From positions 1 through 20,329 of the forward strand of contig CAYUBI010000039.1 of NCBI GenBank assembly GCA_964443005.1: 20,329 nt of DNA, given 5' to 3'. Of this stretch, positions 20,301 through 20,329 are shown piece by piece. The translations under genes and the position numbers were made by a program. The DNA comes from CAYUBI01 sp964443005 (GTDB taxonomy: Bacteria; Margulisbacteria; Riflemargulisbacteria; GWF2-35-9; CAYUBI01). Each line of letters starts with the position of its first letter. Within the stretch, counting starts at the first letter, position 1. Under the pieces are notes generated by a model, which saw only the letters and a program-made list of their open reading frames with translations, was not told the DNA's origin and did no database searches.

Positions 20301-20329
20301 GAAACTGCCTCCCAAGATAAGCTAATTAG

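Noticed and set aside
1..20329. CRISPR arrays, tRNA genes, insertion sequences or phage attachment sites
   Set aside because: I saw no regularly spaced repeats, no tRNA-like cloverleaf, no transposase or integrase frame and no flanking direct repeats around the DUF1016 region, so mobility of that block is not directly supported.

Overview
The window is AT-rich chromosomal DNA from a diderm, probably flagellated bacterium. A LpxL/HtrB-type acyltransferase next to an exported protein that ends in an aromatic residue argues for an outer membrane, and fliQ-fliR-flhB argues for flagella (or at least a flagellar-type export apparatus). TAA, TAG and TGA all end genes, so the standard genetic code fits. 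The order yceD-rpmF-plsX-fabH...fabD-fabG-acpP...fabF is typical of bacterial fatty-acid clusters, but the inserted acyl-CoA dehydrogenase, etfBA and FabX-like genes do not match any well-studied model organism. I cannot name the lineage from sequence alone; an uncultivated diderm phylum is my guess.

Layout. (1) 1-2160, accessory region: two divergent genes that share a DUF1016 (YhcG) N-terminal domain but carry different C-termini. One ends in a Cys-rich, probably zinc-binding module in place of the PDDEXK nuclease core, and the other ends in a staphylococcal-nuclease-like domain. A further gene starts at the left edge. (2) 2255-5264, minus strand: rnpB (RNase P RNA), a lipid-A-type acyltransferase, an exported putative outer-membrane protein, a possible small ORF, and a helical protein of unknown function whose Shine-Dalgarno can be locked in a hairpin. 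(3) 5293-15528, plus strand: a phospholipid/fatty-acid operon yceD-rpmF-plsX-fabH-acd-etfB-etfA-fabD-fabG-acpP-fabX-like-fabF, starting from a near-consensus promoter whose -35 overlaps the -35 of the divergent rnpB promoter. (4) 15584-17705: fliQ-fliR-flhB directly behind fabF. (5) 17707-20300: a metallo-beta-lactamase-fold hydrolase (minus), a membrane-anchored SpoIIE/RsbU-type PP2C phosphatase (plus), a protein with two tandem SH3-like repeats (plus), and a small secreted protein (minus).

How the genes fit together: PlsX, FabH, FabD, FabG, ACP and FabF give acyl-ACP initiation, elongation and delivery to phospholipid. No FabZ, FabA or conventional enoyl reductase (FabI/K/L/V) is present. 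Two flavin systems sit in the operon instead: an acyl-CoA dehydrogenase with its electron-transfer flavoprotein, and a nitronate-monooxygenase-superfamily enzyme with the four-Cys cluster motif of Helicobacter FabX, an enzyme that makes unsaturated fatty acids. This redox pairing inside a fatty-acid synthesis operon is the most interesting metabolic feature. Other notable signals are the DUF1016 C-terminal swaps, the shared -35 of rnpB and the fab operon, the SD-sequestering hairpin, two probable leaderless genes, two genes whose expected start codons are not ATG/GTG/TTG, and a FlhB with NPFH instead of NPTH. All functions are inferred from sequence reading; no database search was possible.
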